Below, one piece after another: positions 33,835-43,557 of a stretch of DNA of 64,000 nucleotides. The position numbers were made by a program, and so were the translations under genes. Under the pieces are notes generated by a model. It had not been told where the DNA came from. It did not search any database and worked only from the letters and a program-made list of their open reading frames with translations. Origin of the DNA: Linnemannia hyalina (Eukaryota > Mortierellomycota > Mortierellomycetes > Mortierellales > Mortierellaceae); the NCBI GenBank assembly GCA_019671135.1, contig JAHRHY010000001.1:3472001-3536000 (forward strand), given 5' to 3'. How positions within the stretch are numbered: position 1 is the stretch's first letter; the number at the start of each line of letters is the position of its first letter.

Positions 33835-34465
33835 GTTTTTGGATATGAATAATATGGATTGTACTTGTGGTATGGTGGGTGTGAATGAGTTTTCAGTTTA
33901 TGTGTGGTAGATTGCAGCTGCTTAGTACACTGATATAAAGAATTGCAATAAAAGATGGTTGTATAGGTATGGATGGTTGTATAGATATGGATAATTGTTG
34001 GTTGGTTACTAGATAAAGATTAAGCAAGAGGGAAGTGGACTCCTTTATTTATACTAATTCAGGAACACTGCCACAATGGACATTAATAGCGCTTGCTTAT
34101 TAGCACTGCTTGGCGCTTAGTAACAAAAGAGTTTTAAAAAGGCATCTAAGTGGTTAATAATGTAGTGTTCCTCGTATGACGTAGATCTTGCTTATTAAGA
34201 CTGCTTGGCATTAAAGACGGGGTTTAAAAATGGTTAAGAATGTAGTATTATTTTATGACGTAGGTTTGTACATGTGTTTATCCTCTTTGTTAAATAAAAA
34301 GGAATGCTGTAGAATAGCATAGAATAGCATCCGATCTACTACAATAATACCATGGCTTTTAATAATAGATACCGGTGCATATTAGCGTCTTGGCAGTTAA
34401 TACCGTATCTTAAAGCTGACTAAATAGGCCATGTATGTCTATTCTTTTAAAAACCTGCAATAAGT
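33835..34465. repeat. Spacer between the two element genes, with tandem repeats
   Basis: Likely promoter of the 753-aa gene and terminator of the transposase gene. Contains a ~20-bp repeat GGTTGTATAGRTATGGAT (33957-34000) and a ~90-bp imperfect tandem duplication (about 34090-34187 and 34188-34270) with GCTTATTA...ACTGCTTGGC, TTTAAAAA and TATGACGTAG in both units. Confidence 0.6.
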
Positions 34466-35755
34466 CTACAGATTACCATTAACATCCATTTGTCGCTTCG
34501 TACCTCCAAGCTCAATGGAAAGACCGGGTTGCATTATTACTGCTTGATCCATTGGTGTGTCCTCATCAACATTAACATCAACATCACCATGAAGATTAAT
34601 ACCAAGAAATTTGTTCTGGAGTTGTGCCATTGTATTTCCATCCTCCACTAGCGCACCAACATCAACATATCCCATTGGTTGCTCAACGTCGTTCTCTGTC
34701 GTCGGATACTCGAATCCTTCGCGAAGCCAAGCTGTATGAATTGGTTCTGCAGAAATCTTCAACAAAGCAACCATCTTTTTCATGTTTAAGAGTAACAAAG
34801 ATAACTTCAACTGCAAATTATATGTTTGTTTCTTATCCACCAACACAGGAGTACGGTTGTTGTGTTTCTCAAATGTGGAACCAAGGTCTGCAAACAGAGA
34901 TTCCATCTGCGAGCGGAAACTACCAAAGGTGGTATTGTATAACGCTTCTTCCTGTGTAAGTTCCTTGTTCTTCTGTTTACGGTATGGATGAGCGAAATTT
35001 TGGACTTTAAGAGTATCAGACTCATCTATAAGCCTCCTTAAGAACTGTGGATACCCTCCATCGAGAGCAATGCAATCCATCTCATGCACTCTCTTGTCCA
35101 ACTTCATCGTTAGCAGCATTGTTCCATCAGCATTGTTCTTGCAAGATGCAGATTTGGAGACAAATAAGGCCATGCCATTACAATCCATTGCTACCTGTGT
35201 GCGTAACCCTGACTTTTTCAGCTTGTAAGAGTACATATCAGCACTGCTCTCACCTTTGTATGTTGCTCTTGTATCATGACCATCAAGATGCAATGTAACA
35301 TGCTTAAATAATGGAGGATTCTTTTCCTTTGCAGACAATAGGCGTATTTTAATTGTGGAGAACATTGTTGCAATACAGTTGGTGATGTACTTGTTGTGCA
35401 AAGTATATTCTTTCTTATAAAACACAGAGTGCATTGCATGAAAACTACTTTTTGGCATGTGTGGTTCCATTGCTTCCATAGACAGTCCTTTGACAAGATG
35501 ATAGAGCATTAAAAGACCTTTCTCCACTTCTTTGTATGGACCAGGATACTTAACCTTTGGCCAGATGTCAACAAGAAAGAAGTACACTGGAATAGGACCA
35601 AGGCGTCGATTTAGGGTTTCTTTTATTTCTGGCATATACCCAATTTCCTTGCTTACAGTACGATGATTATTACGTGGTGTAATTGTTGGCCATCCAGCGT
35701 TGAGGAAAGTCCAATGGTCATCAAGCAGTTGTTGGAAGTGTTTTGTTAGATCCAT
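34466..35755 (-). CDS. DDE transposase-like protein (429 aa)
   Basis: The frame is open from 35845, but the start MDLTKHFQQLL at 35755 is preferred because the upstream residues read as hydrophobic UTR. Using this start the putative catalytic triad is Asp158 (LHLDGHDTR), Asp232 (CIALDGGYP) and Glu285 (FRSQMESLFADLG), in the spacing and local motif style of the DDE_Tnp_4/Harbinger-like nuclease superfamily. A helical N-terminal domain (PIPVYFFLVDIWP, KGLLMLYHLVKGLS) may be the DNA-binding part; no HTH is obvious. The acidic C-terminal tail ends GGTKRQMDVNGNL. Would cut and join the element ends. All three acidic residues are intact. Which DDE family it belongs to cannot be fixed by eye. Confidence 0.68.
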   Translation of the reverse strand: MDLTKHFQQLLDDHWTFLNAGWPTITPRNNHRTVSKEIGYMPEIKETLNRRLGPIPVYFFLVDIWPKVKYPGPYKEVEKGLLMLYHLVKGLSMEAMEPHMPKSSFHAMHSVFYKKEYTLHNKYITNCIATMFSTIKIRLLSAKEKNPPLFKHVTLHLDGHDTRATYKGESSADMYSYKLKKSGLRTQVAMDCNGMALFVSKSASCKNNADGTMLLTMKLDKRVHEMDCIALDGGYPQFLRRLIDESDTLKVQNFAHPYRKQKNKELTQEEALYNTTFGSFRSQMESLFADLGSTFEKHNNRTPVLVDKKQTYNLQLKLSLLLLNMKKMVALLKISAEPIHTAWLREGFEYPTTENDVEQPMGYVDVGALVEDGNTMAQLQNKFLGINLHGDVDVNVDEDTPMDQAVIMQPGLSIELGGTKRQMDVNGNL

Positions 35756-35916
35756 AATAATATTTATGTATTGGATTGTCATGACGTTAACCAACAATAA
35801 CAATTTTTTAAAAAGGCTTATACTTAACTGCATACACAACAGCATGTAGGATGGTATCTATCATATAGCAAGCACATAGTTGAGAATACAAATATATTTT
35901 TATATTTTTTTCGGTA
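35756..35916. promoter_or_regulatory. Upstream region of the transposase gene
   Basis: 160-bp A/T-rich leader between the right terminal repeat and the transposase start; the promoter is probably partly within the terminal repeat. No specific box can be claimed. Confidence 0.35.
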
Positions 35917-36413
35917 GCGGCCCCTTCATGTGCAGAGGATATAAAAAGGCATATAAAAAATATCCAAAGCCCAAGGAACGGAGTGTTTACTTCCATAACT
36001 GACATATCTCTTCATAGTGGGCAACAGAACACAGAATAAAATAGCAATAGACAGCACATGTTTTTTTAAAATGTAATCTCTCCCCTGTATTTCGCCCCAA
36101 AGATACAGTTGAGAGTACAAGTGCTTTAGATGATGACATACAAGAACTACTCTGGCGAATCTTGCAGTGAGGGTTACAGGTTAATAGTAGATGGACATAT
36201 TCAAGAGTGTGGTGTGCGAAAAATAAGAAGACTTTGTTGTTTGGAGAATAGGTTGGTGTTTAGTAGGATAGTTAAACAAAAAATGTTACAATGGTTGTCT
36301 TATATGCTTGGTATCATATATACATTCTCATCCCATAGTCGCTATGGATATTGTCGAGATCTACAGAGATGTAACAAACACCATATGATAACTTGGACGT
36401 GAAAGGCCTCCTA
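35917..36413. repeat. 497-bp terminal direct repeat, right copy
   Basis: Same length, start and end as 30605-31101. It lies upstream of the minus-strand transposase gene. Confidence 0.9.
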
Positions 36414-36788
36414 TGTGTGGTGTTGGATAAGACGACCTGGACACTCTGCCCCGTCAGAACTTGCTGAACCCTCGTGCTGACAACCTGTGCGACCTTTTTC
36501 TATTCTGATCGACATTCCTGTCGGCCAGAAAAACCAAAGTTTTAAAAATTTTATCAACCAACGTTGCAGGAGTCGGATCGATGTGTTGACCCTTTTGCCT
36601 GCAGGTGGCCTCTGTTTATGACGCAGTGCATCCATTTTTGTTTTATACCTTGATCCTGGCAACGGGACCCCCCTTATTTATTCAATATGAGCTGTGCTGC
36701 CTAGTAGATAGAGCTTCCTGGAGGCTAGATAGAGAGGGGTGCTTCGCACGACCCGACCCCGAACAATGTTAAACCCATCATCAGTGAT
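36414..36788 (+). other. LINE-2 3' end
   Basis: No coding frame. Assigned to LINE-2 because it lies between the nested element and the second 24-bp tRNA copy; no poly(A) tail. Confidence 0.6.
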
Positions 36789-36860
36789 GGTCTGCTGGCC
36801 CAATGGAAAGGCGTCTGACTACGAATCAGGAGATTGCAGGTTCGACCCCTGCGTAGATCA
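36789..36860 (+). tRNA. tRNA-Arg(ACG), right copy, rebuilt by target duplication
   Basis: Same 72-nt cloverleaf as the left copy. Its first 24 nt are the LINE-2 target duplication, so its native 5' flank stays behind at 26498-26574, and LINE-2 sequence now provides the upstream context. Internal A and B boxes are intact, and TTTT downstream near 36883 can stop Pol III. Confidence 0.92.
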
Positions 36861-37076
36861 TAAAGCTTGCTTCTCTGCTTCCCTTTTGCTCTTTTGGTCA
36901 CCTGGGGTATCCAGGTTGGTTGTTTGTCATCCATGGTACCATTAACCATCACTTTTTTGCTCCTTGTTAATGTTTTTCACTTGTATACTACAGTGCAGCT
37001 GCAATAAAAAAAAAAAAGGTGAAAATTTTTTGTGCCACGCGAGAGAGATGAGATGGACCCTTGAAAGTTGCGATCC
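36861..37076 (+). repeat. Right arm of palindrome, tRNA 3' flank
   Basis: Reverse complement of 15663-15877 with a few mismatches and A-run length changes. Homology ends at GCGATCC on both sides. Confidence 0.9.
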
Positions 37077-37280
37077 TTTTTCAAGTTTCTGTTTCCTGTC
37101 TGTCCTGTCTTCATATTTCAGGGTTTTCAATGTTTCGCATGCGGCGAATTGTCAATGCCAGGCTTTAGATGAAAAAGGAAAGAGAAAGAAAGCGGTGCTG
37201 CAGCTCTGCTTTTGTAATGAGAGAGAAGATAAATACCATCGATTAGAAAGTCATCAAGTTTGCGCTGACTATTATGTAGA

Positions 37281-37447
37281 GTGAATGATTGTTAATTCAG
37301 AAGAAAAGTGCTTCTGAAGGGTGAGTAAGGTGAGAAGAGCAACGGTATTCCAACTGATGGATCAGATCGATCACAGGCTGAAATGAAGAAAGTTTCTACT
37401 GATTGGTGGCGTTCCTTTATCCATCGAGAGATATTATTCTCAACTGC
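37281..37447 (+). repeat. Diverged direct repeat, unit 1
   Basis: About 165 bp, roughly 65-70 percent similar by eye to 39083-39263, same orientation, 1.8 kb apart. Possibly remnants of one dispersed repeat family. Confidence 0.55.
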
Positions 37448-39082
37448 CACCGCTGGGTTCTTTGTCTTTTTCCTTCTCTTTTCTTTTTCTTCCTGCACTG
37501 CTCCCTCTCTCTCTTCCATACTGTCATGGATTATTGACCCTCCGTCACAACATAAGCTGCGACCCATTTTTCTTGATCTTTCTCCCCTCCTTCTCCTTTT
37601 TCTTCCCCTCTTCCACTGTTGTGCGCTTGCTCATTCCCTTAAAGTTTCCGTCTTCGATCCAAAAGGATATGAATCACAACAACGTTGGCCCATGCCAGGA
37701 TCAGCAAAGACAGAAGAATAATAGCGCATGGAACCATGAGTAGGAAACAATAGAAGTACAGACCAGCACCATCGCCACCATCAACAAACACGCAATTACA
37801 AGTTAACATGGAGAACACAGCCTCCAACAAACATACAGGCGGTCTTAACACATCACCACCGCAACGACAACAAAAGCACCTTGACCGCCATGCGTTACAC
37901 CCTTTGCTGCTTTGTTATCGACGCAACAACAACAATAACAGCAGCATCAGTAACAAGCTCCACAAGGACTTACGACCTCCAATATACAACAATAAAAGTG
38001 ATCGGCTGGTACTCTATTTGTATTTGCTTGCAAGTAGGAAGAGCTAAGAGGTTTCAGAGGTGTTCACAGCGGAACGTTCAAGCTGGATATAAATGATTGA
38101 CGGTGATATATTGCGCTAGGTATCGACGATACTGTTTTTGTCGTCTTTTCATGTGGGAAAATAGTAACAGCAGCAAAAGAGCATGTGCATTATTGCATGG
38201 GGCTACCAGATAAAATGTACACTCAGTCTTCATAAAAGCTAGTAAGAAATGAAATGAGGATGGGATGGGTACATCGTGTTTCTTTCATACATACAAAGAG
38301 AGATAGTCTCGGTAGAGATAATTGAGGAGGCGTAAGATTGAAACATCAATCGCATAGCTTAAGCTTTTTTTGTATGACAACGTGCTTGATGTCTGTCAGC
38401 TTTAGTAAGATGGAGCAGATGTACTCGAGGTCGCTACGAAGAATGTGGGTGCTGTCCAAGGTGAGGGAGCTCGACGGAAACGATCAAGGCAATGCACACC
38501 ATACTTGTTCCAAGACAGTCGAAAAGATTTCCAGCTGGAAGCACGGCCCTCGGTGTAGAGTTCCTCCAAGAAGGGCTGCCTGTCGACAATTCAGTTTAGC
38601 CAAAGGGGTTAATCCTATGATGGAGATATAGTTGAGTGAGCTCGAAAAATAAAATACGTCGCACCTTTTTCATCTCTTTTCAGCTGCGAGAACCATATGA
38701 AAAGTGCACTTCTCTTCCTTGCCCTAGTTCGTTATATTGTTGCATTGCTATTTGTTGTCGCCGTAACTTCATATCATTTAACAGCTCAAGAAAGAAGGAA
38801 AATAAAAGAAGAAGAAGAGAGAGAGGTCAAGAATAACTATGGTTCATTGACGGTTCATTGATGCATCTCATCACCTCAAGTTAACATTCCCCTGTTCGTT
38901 TTTTGATACCTGGACATAGGTGGGTTTTTTTCTTTTTCTCATCTATGTTTTTCTTTCTCATTTTGATCAATCGCTGGGAAGGGCCCCACCACCCATCGTC
39001 CACTCTGTGAGCCCGTATAACCTCTGAGTATCACCTAGCGATGCAACCTAATACTGTTTTGTACCGGTACTGGTGAAGAGCA

Positions 39083-39263
39083 AATGATTGTTGGGTTAGA
39101 GAAAAGTGAAGGGAGAGTTGCTTCTAAAGAGTGAATGAGGAGTGAAAGTGAGCCATGGTGATTCAAACTAAGCTGATGGGACCAGATCGCCGACTGAAAC
39201 GAAGAATGTTTCTAGCGATTGGTAGCGCTCTTCTTTTTTCTTATTTATCGAGGGATATTGTTC
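39083..39263 (+). repeat. Diverged direct repeat, unit 2
   Basis: Partner of 37281-37447; ends about 190 bp before Gypsy-2. Confidence 0.55.
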
Positions 39264-39452
39264 TCTCCATATATTTTCCTTTCTGCATACAACATGCCCT
39301 TTTATCAGATCCCATTCTACCCAGACGTGGACGGAGAACACTTGGCACGTTGAATAAAATGCTCTCGCTTCTCGCTCCAATGTCCCCCCCCCCCTTTCCC
39401 TCTCTTCCTCTTCATTCCTAAGAAAAGCTCAAAGCGTGTAGTACTGGTATTG

Positions 39453-39551
39453 TGCAACTTTAGGAGGAGTGGAAGTAAGAGATGTGGATGTATTATGGTA
39501 GTGTGTGTCTATTTATCTAAAGCTACTCTGATCGGAGGTTCAACTGTTGCA
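39453..39551 (-). repeat. Gypsy-2 3' LTR (99 bp)
   Basis: Very short LTR with 6-bp inverted ends TGCAAC/GTTGCA. No TATA box in it on the element strand. Confidence 0.95.
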
Positions 39552-39563
39552 CCTTCCCCTTTT
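39552..39563 (-). other. Gypsy-2 polypurine tract overlapping the pol stop
   Basis: AAAAGGGGAAGG abuts the 3' LTR. The pol stop codon TAA (39564-39562) shares its last two A with the tract. Confidence 0.8.
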
Positions 39564-42500
39564 AAAAAACGATCCCCTGGTCCTTTTTGAACGCGTCAAC
39601 TAGGTCGCGGCAGTTCTCCAGGTTGGCGACGGGCTCCCACGTTTGGTCCTCCCGTCCGTACCCTTTCCATGACACAAGGAACTGGTGTTGCCGTCGGTAT
39701 TTCCTGTAACGCAAAATGGACTCGACCTCGTATTCTTCATTGCCCTCGATGACAACTGGTGGTGGTGGTGCTAATGTTCGGCGGCCAAATGCAAGTGGTG
39801 ACTCGATGTGATGGCGGAAGAGGTCGACGTGGAAGACATTGTGGATGTTGTAGGAGGGCGGTAGGTCGACTAGAAAAGTGACTGGTGATCGCTGCTCCAG
39901 CAATGTAAAGGGTCCGATGAAGCGAGGTTTGAGTTTATCCGAGCTGAGTCCACTGTCGGCTGGCATGGTGATGTTCTCTGCACTAAGGAGGATCTTGTCG
40001 CCGACCTTGTAGTCGTGGTCGCGTCTTCTCTTGTCGGCCTGTTCCTTCTGATGATCCTGGGCTCGTTGTAGTGCGTCTTGTGCGAAAAGTAGTGCTGTCG
40101 ACTGTTGATCAAGATAGTTGTGAACGCTGGGTACGTTGCTGTCGGTGTGGGAGAGGAGACTGGCGGGGATGCGGGGATGTTGGCCGGTGTTGAGGAAAAA
40201 AGGTGAATAGCCGGTCGAGTGGTTGACGGAGTTATTATATGCAAATTCCGCGGCTGGAAGGAGGGTATCCCAGTTGGTCTGTTTTTCGTCGATGAAAGCG
40301 CGTAGCATAACTCCTAGTGTCTTGTTCATGACCTCCGTCTGTCCGTCCGTTTGTGGGTGATAGGCTGTTGACATTGCAAGCTTGACATCCATGAGTCGAT
40401 GAAGTTCCTGCCAAAAGTGACTGGTGAATTTGCTGTCGCGATCCGAGACGATTGTCGTTGGCATTCCATGATGGCGGAAGACATTGTCGAAAAACTGGCG
40501 AGCAACGTCGGTGGCGGTAGCGGTGGTGGTGCTGGGAACGAAGTGGACATGCTTCGATAATTTATCGACAAAGACGGTAATGGCATCATGGTTGCGGGGT
40601 GTCTTGGGTAGGTGGGTCATAAAGTCCATGGTCACAACCTCCCAGCGACTGGCGGGGATGGGGAGAGGTTGGAGGAGTCCTGCAGGTCGCTCCTGACTTG
40701 GCTTATTGCGTTGACACTTCTCGCATGAGTCGACGTAGAGTTGAGTCTCCTTGGCCATGTTGGGCCAGTATGCCATCCGTCGCAGTTTGTCGTATGTCTT
40801 CCTGAACCCGAAGTGACCAGCTATGGGGGTATCGTGGCAGTCATGTAAAAGAGAGCGGCAAATGTCAGCTTTCTGTGGTATGGCAAGGACGGTGGTACCA
40901 CGGCGATCATAGTAGAGAAGACCATTATGAAAAGAGTAACCAGAGGGGGCACTTCCCTCGAGGCAGCTTTTGTAGACGAGACTGAGCCTGGGGCTGCTCT
41001 GGTAGTCTTCTATCAGGCGCTGCCTCACACCTGGTTCAAGTTGGATATCGATTGAATGGATCTCGACTGTGTCTGTTGTTGGGCTGACAGGATCTTCTGC
41101 ACGATGGTCGGGTCGGCGAGATAGGGCGTCGGGTACTGTGTTGTCGGCTCCGCGCTTGTACTTGAAGTCGAAGTCATATTCCTGCAGTAGCTCCATCCAT
41201 CGGGCCTGGCGGCGGGTGAGTTTTGGTTGTGTCGGAAAATGGCGGAGGGTTGCATGATCCGTGTACACGACAAAGTGGGATCCATCCAGGTAGTATCGCC
41301 ACGTCCTGAGGGCATGCACAACTGCCAGTAGCTCCTGCTCATGGGTTGGGTAGTTTCTCTCTGCCGGTTGAAGTTTCCGTGAAGTGAAAGCAACGGGTCG
41401 GGATACTCCTGATGCGTCCGTCTGAAAGAGAACAGCGCCGATAGCAAATCCGGATGCGTCGGTCTCGACGGTTGTTAGCAAGTCGGGATCGAATATGCGT
41501 AGGACCGGGGCAGAGCTGATGGCGGTTTTAAGGGAGAGAAATGCCTGTTCCTTGTCATTATCCCATGAAAAAGTTGCGCCGCCTGCTAGAAGCTGAGAGA
41601 GCGGAAGGGCGATCTGGGCGAACTTGTCGATGTAAGTCTGGTAGAATTGTGCCAAGCCCAGGAACTGTTGGACGTCTTTGATGCTGGTGGGGCGTGGCCA
41701 TTCCCGAATGGCTTTGACAAGTCCTGCTGAAGTTGAGATCCCGTCCTTGGAGATGGTGTGTCCAAGAAATTCGGTTTCCTCCTGCATAAACGAACACTTG
41801 CTGAGTTTGGCGTAAAGTCCATGTTGTCGAAGGAGGGCGAGGACGCTGCGAAGGTGCTTTAGATGCTCGGCCTTAGTTTTAGAGTAGATAAGAATATCGT
41901 CTAGATAGACAACAACCCATTTATCCAAAACCGGGTCGAGTACCCTTAGCATCATGTTGGAGAAGGAGGCGGGTGCGTTGGTGAGGCCAAATGGGACGAC
42001 GTTAAATTCAAAGTGTCCATATCTGCATCGGAATGCTGTTTTGTGTGTGTGTGGTTCGTAGATCCTCTGTTGGTGGTATCCTGAGAGTAGATCCAGTTTA
42101 CTGAAATAACGTGCGCCACGAAAACGGTCAATTAGCTCGTCGATCCTGGGGAGTGGATGCCGATTTTTCTTGGTGATCCCGTTCAAAGCTCGGTAGTCCA
42201 CGCACATACGCAGGGTGCCATCCTTTTTCCGAACGAAAAGTACTGGAGCGCCGTAAGGTGATGTACTGGGCTTGATGAATTTTTTGGCGAGTAATTCATC
42301 CAGCTGCTTCCTGAGTTCGTCGAGTTCTGCAATGGAGAGGCGAATGACTGGCTTGAATGGTGGGTCTGCTGTGGGGTCTGTCTCGATTTTCATCGCATCG
42401 CCTCTGTCTGGTGGGAGGCCGCTGGGAAGTGTGTCGGGGAATACGTCCTTAAACTCATCTTCGACGATTGACCTGATCTCAGGTGTCATAAGAGGGCGCT

Positions 42501-43557
42501 TGGGTGGCGATGGTGAGTCCTTGTCATTCCTGTCCTTGTCCTTCTGCAGATCCTTCGAGGACTTGACCAGAGCCAAGAATATGTCCGAGCCGGGGAGGGT
42601 AGCCATGGTATGAAAGTGTAGGTGGGAGAGGAGGAGACCTTTGGTGCGGGTTTGGATGCTGTTTGATTTAAATCCTGTGCAGTCCCATTTGATGGATGTG
42701 TTGTTGTGGGTGAAGTGTAGAGCATTTGTACGCCAGTTGATTTGAGGGTTGATGTGTGTGAGCCATGGTTTTCCCAGAATCAGGTCGTATTTCTTGAGTG
42801 GGTAGAGAATGGGGTCGAGAGTGTCGGAGTAGCCGTTGCGTTCGATGGTGATGTTGACAGTATGGTTGGTGATGGAGGATGAGCCGTCGGGAAGGAGGAC
42901 AGGAATGGGGTTGATGACGGTTCGTGACAAATTGTTTTTCTTTTGAAATGAGGTACTGATCACGTTACCTTCAGCACCGCCATCAATCAGCACGCGAGCC
43001 GGAAAGCCGCTGACAAGGCAATTAAAAGTGAGCAGTTGGCGCTCAGCCTCGGCGATAGAAAATGAACAGAGACGCAATTGCTTTTGTCTCCGTCTTCTCA
43101 ACTGTCGCTTCGTAGGCGGTGTGGTCGACACAACAGGGGCGGTCAGGTCCAGGTCTGGGCCATCTGAAGTTCTAGACACAATATGGGACGAGTCAAAGGT
43201 TGGGGTCTGGTCCAGTGAAGGTGCCAGGGTGGGGGGGGAGTGAGCATCACGAATTGAGTTTGAAATCTGAGTTTGGCTAGAAGTACTTTCAACTGATAGA
43301 TCTGGCGACTTTTTTATTTTTTCTTTTGAACTTAACTCTGGTGTGTGAGCACTCCCTTCACCGCTGGGGTAAAAGGAGGGGGTTTCAGCAACTGGGTCCT
43401 GGACTGCACCTAGTTGCTGGGGGCATTTCCCGACTGGTCTGTTGGGGGGTTGCCCACGTAAGCAATGTTGTTGACGGCCTGGGACCTGGGAGGTCGGGGC
43501 GTATTGCGGTTTTTCCCACAGTCCCAGGAGTAATGTCCGGCATTGGGTCGGCGGCAC
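39562..43557 (-). CDS. Gypsy-2 Pol polyprotein with chromodomain
   Basis: Open for 1331 codons in the -1 frame relative to gag. Order: Pro/Ser-rich leader, protease with LIDGGAEGNVIS (DGG instead of DSG), reverse transcriptase with VYLDDILIYS near residue 551, RNase H with ETDASGFAIGAV and YTDHATLR, integrase zinc motif HDTPIAGHFGFRKTYDKL...CEKCQ, integrase core (VTMDFMTHLP, IVSDRDSKFTSHFW, DGQTEVMNK), GPF domain near the end, and a chromodomain at about residues 1270-1325 (YEVESILRYRKYRRQ, VSWKGYGREDQTWEP). Chromodomain integrases direct insertion to particular chromatin marks in known chromoviruses. The real protein is made as a Gag-Pol fusion, so the first ATG shown is not a true start. 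Confidence 0.95.
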   Translation of the reverse strand: MPPTQCRTLLLGLWEKPQYAPTSQVPGRQQHCLRGQPPNRPVGKCPQQLGAVQDPVAETPSFYPSGEGSAHTPELSSKEKIKKSPDLSVESTSSQTQISNSIRDAHSPPTLAPSLDQTPTFDSSHIVSRTSDGPDLDLTAPVVSTTPPTKRQLRRRRQKQLRLCSFSIAEAERQLLTFNCLVSGFPARVLIDGGAEGNVISTSFQKKNNLSRTVINPIPVLLPDGSSSITNHTVNITIERNGYSDTLDPILYPLKKYDLILGKPWLTHINPQINWRTNALHFTHNNTSIKWDCTGFKSNSIQTRTKGLLLSHLHFHTMATLPGSDIFLALVKSSKDLQKDKDRNDKDSPSPPKRPLMTPEIRSIVEDEFKDVFPDTLPSGLPPDRGDAMKIETDPTADPPFKPVIRLSIAELDELRKQLDELLAKKFIKPSTSPYGAPVLFVRKKDGTLRMCVDYRALNGITKKNRHPLPRIDELIDRFRGARYFSKLDLLSGYHQQRIYEPHTHKTAFRCRYGHFEFNVVPFGLTNAPASFSNMMLRVLDPVLDKWVVVYLDDILIYSKTKAEHLKHLRSVLALLRQHGLYAKLSKCSFMQEETEFLGHTISKDGISTSAGLVKAIREWPRPTSIKDVQQFLGLAQFYQTYIDKFAQIALPLSQLLAGGATFSWDNDKEQAFLSLKTAISSAPVLRIFDPDLLTTVETDASGFAIGAVLFQTDASGVSRPVAFTSRKLQPAERNYPTHEQELLAVVHALRTWRYYLDGSHFVVYTDHATLRHFPTQPKLTRRQARWMELLQEYDFDFKYKRGADNTVPDALSRRPDHRAEDPVSPTTDTVEIHSIDIQLEPGVRQRLIEDYQSSPRLSLVYKSCLEGSAPSGYSFHNGLLYYDRRGTTVLAIPQKADICRSLLHDCHDTPIAGHFGFRKTYDKLRRMAYWPNMAKETQLYVDSCEKCQRNKPSQERPAGLLQPLPIPASRWEVVTMDFMTHLPKTPRNHDAITVFVDKLSKHVHFVPSTTTATATDVARQFFDNVFRHHGMPTTIVSDRDSKFTSHFWQELHRLMDVKLAMSTAYHPQTDGQTEVMNKTLGVMLRAFIDEKQTNWDTLLPAAEFAYNNSVNHSTGYSPFFLNTGQHPRIPASLLSHTDSNVPSVHNYLDQQSTALLFAQDALQRAQDHQKEQADKRRRDHDYKVGDKILLSAENITMPADSGLSSDKLKPRFIGPFTLLEQRSPVTFLVDLPPSYNIHNVFHVDLFRHHIESPLAFGRRTLAPPPPVVIEGNEEYEVESILRYRKYRRQHQFLVSWKGYGREDQTWEPVANLENCRDLVDAFKKDQGIVF

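Larger units (their letters stand above)
30605..36413 (-). mobile_element. 5.8-kb AT-rich DDE element with 497-bp direct terminal repeats
   Basis: Bounded by two 497-bp direct repeats (30605-31101, 35917-36413) and flanked by CTAT on the left (30601-30604) and CTAT on the right (36411-36414, partly shared with the repeat end), a likely 3-4-bp target duplication. Interior 31102-35916 carries two minus-strand genes, a DDE transposase-like gene and a 753-aa acidic protein, with clearly lower GC than all neighbours. No reverse transcriptase, integrase or primer-binding site is seen, so the direct repeats are not retroviral-type LTRs in origin. It interrupts the LINE-2 3' region and is therefore the youngest layer of the nest. 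Confidence 0.75.
26599..36788 (+). mobile_element. LINE-2 insertion in the tRNA-Arg gene (contains a nested element)
   Basis: Everything between the two 24-bp tRNA copies: LINE body 26599-30604, nested 5.8-kb element 30605-36413, LINE 3' remainder 36414-36788. The 5' end is truncated inside the endonuclease domain. The 3' end has no poly(A) and stops at CATCAGTGAT before the duplicated tRNA start. LINE length without the nested element is about 4.4 kb. Confidence 0.82.
37077..39452. other. Gene-free spacer with a diverged direct repeat
   Basis: No reliable gene. 37281-37447 and 39083-39263 are related (AATGATTGTT, then GATGG.. CAGATCG..GACTGAAA.GAAGAA, then TATTATTCTC/ATTGTTCTC). The minus strand of about 38400-38630 has weak leucine-rich coding character interrupted by stops and may be a gene remnant. 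Confidence 0.4.

Noticed and set aside
30605..36413. Interpretation as an LTR retrotransposon
   Set aside because: No reverse transcriptase, RNase H, primer-binding site or purine tract, and the genes encode a DDE transposase and an unrelated protein.
38400..38630. Leucine-rich minus-strand segment as an F-box/LRR gene fragment
   Set aside because: Broken by stops and too short to assign; mentioned only as a possible remnant.
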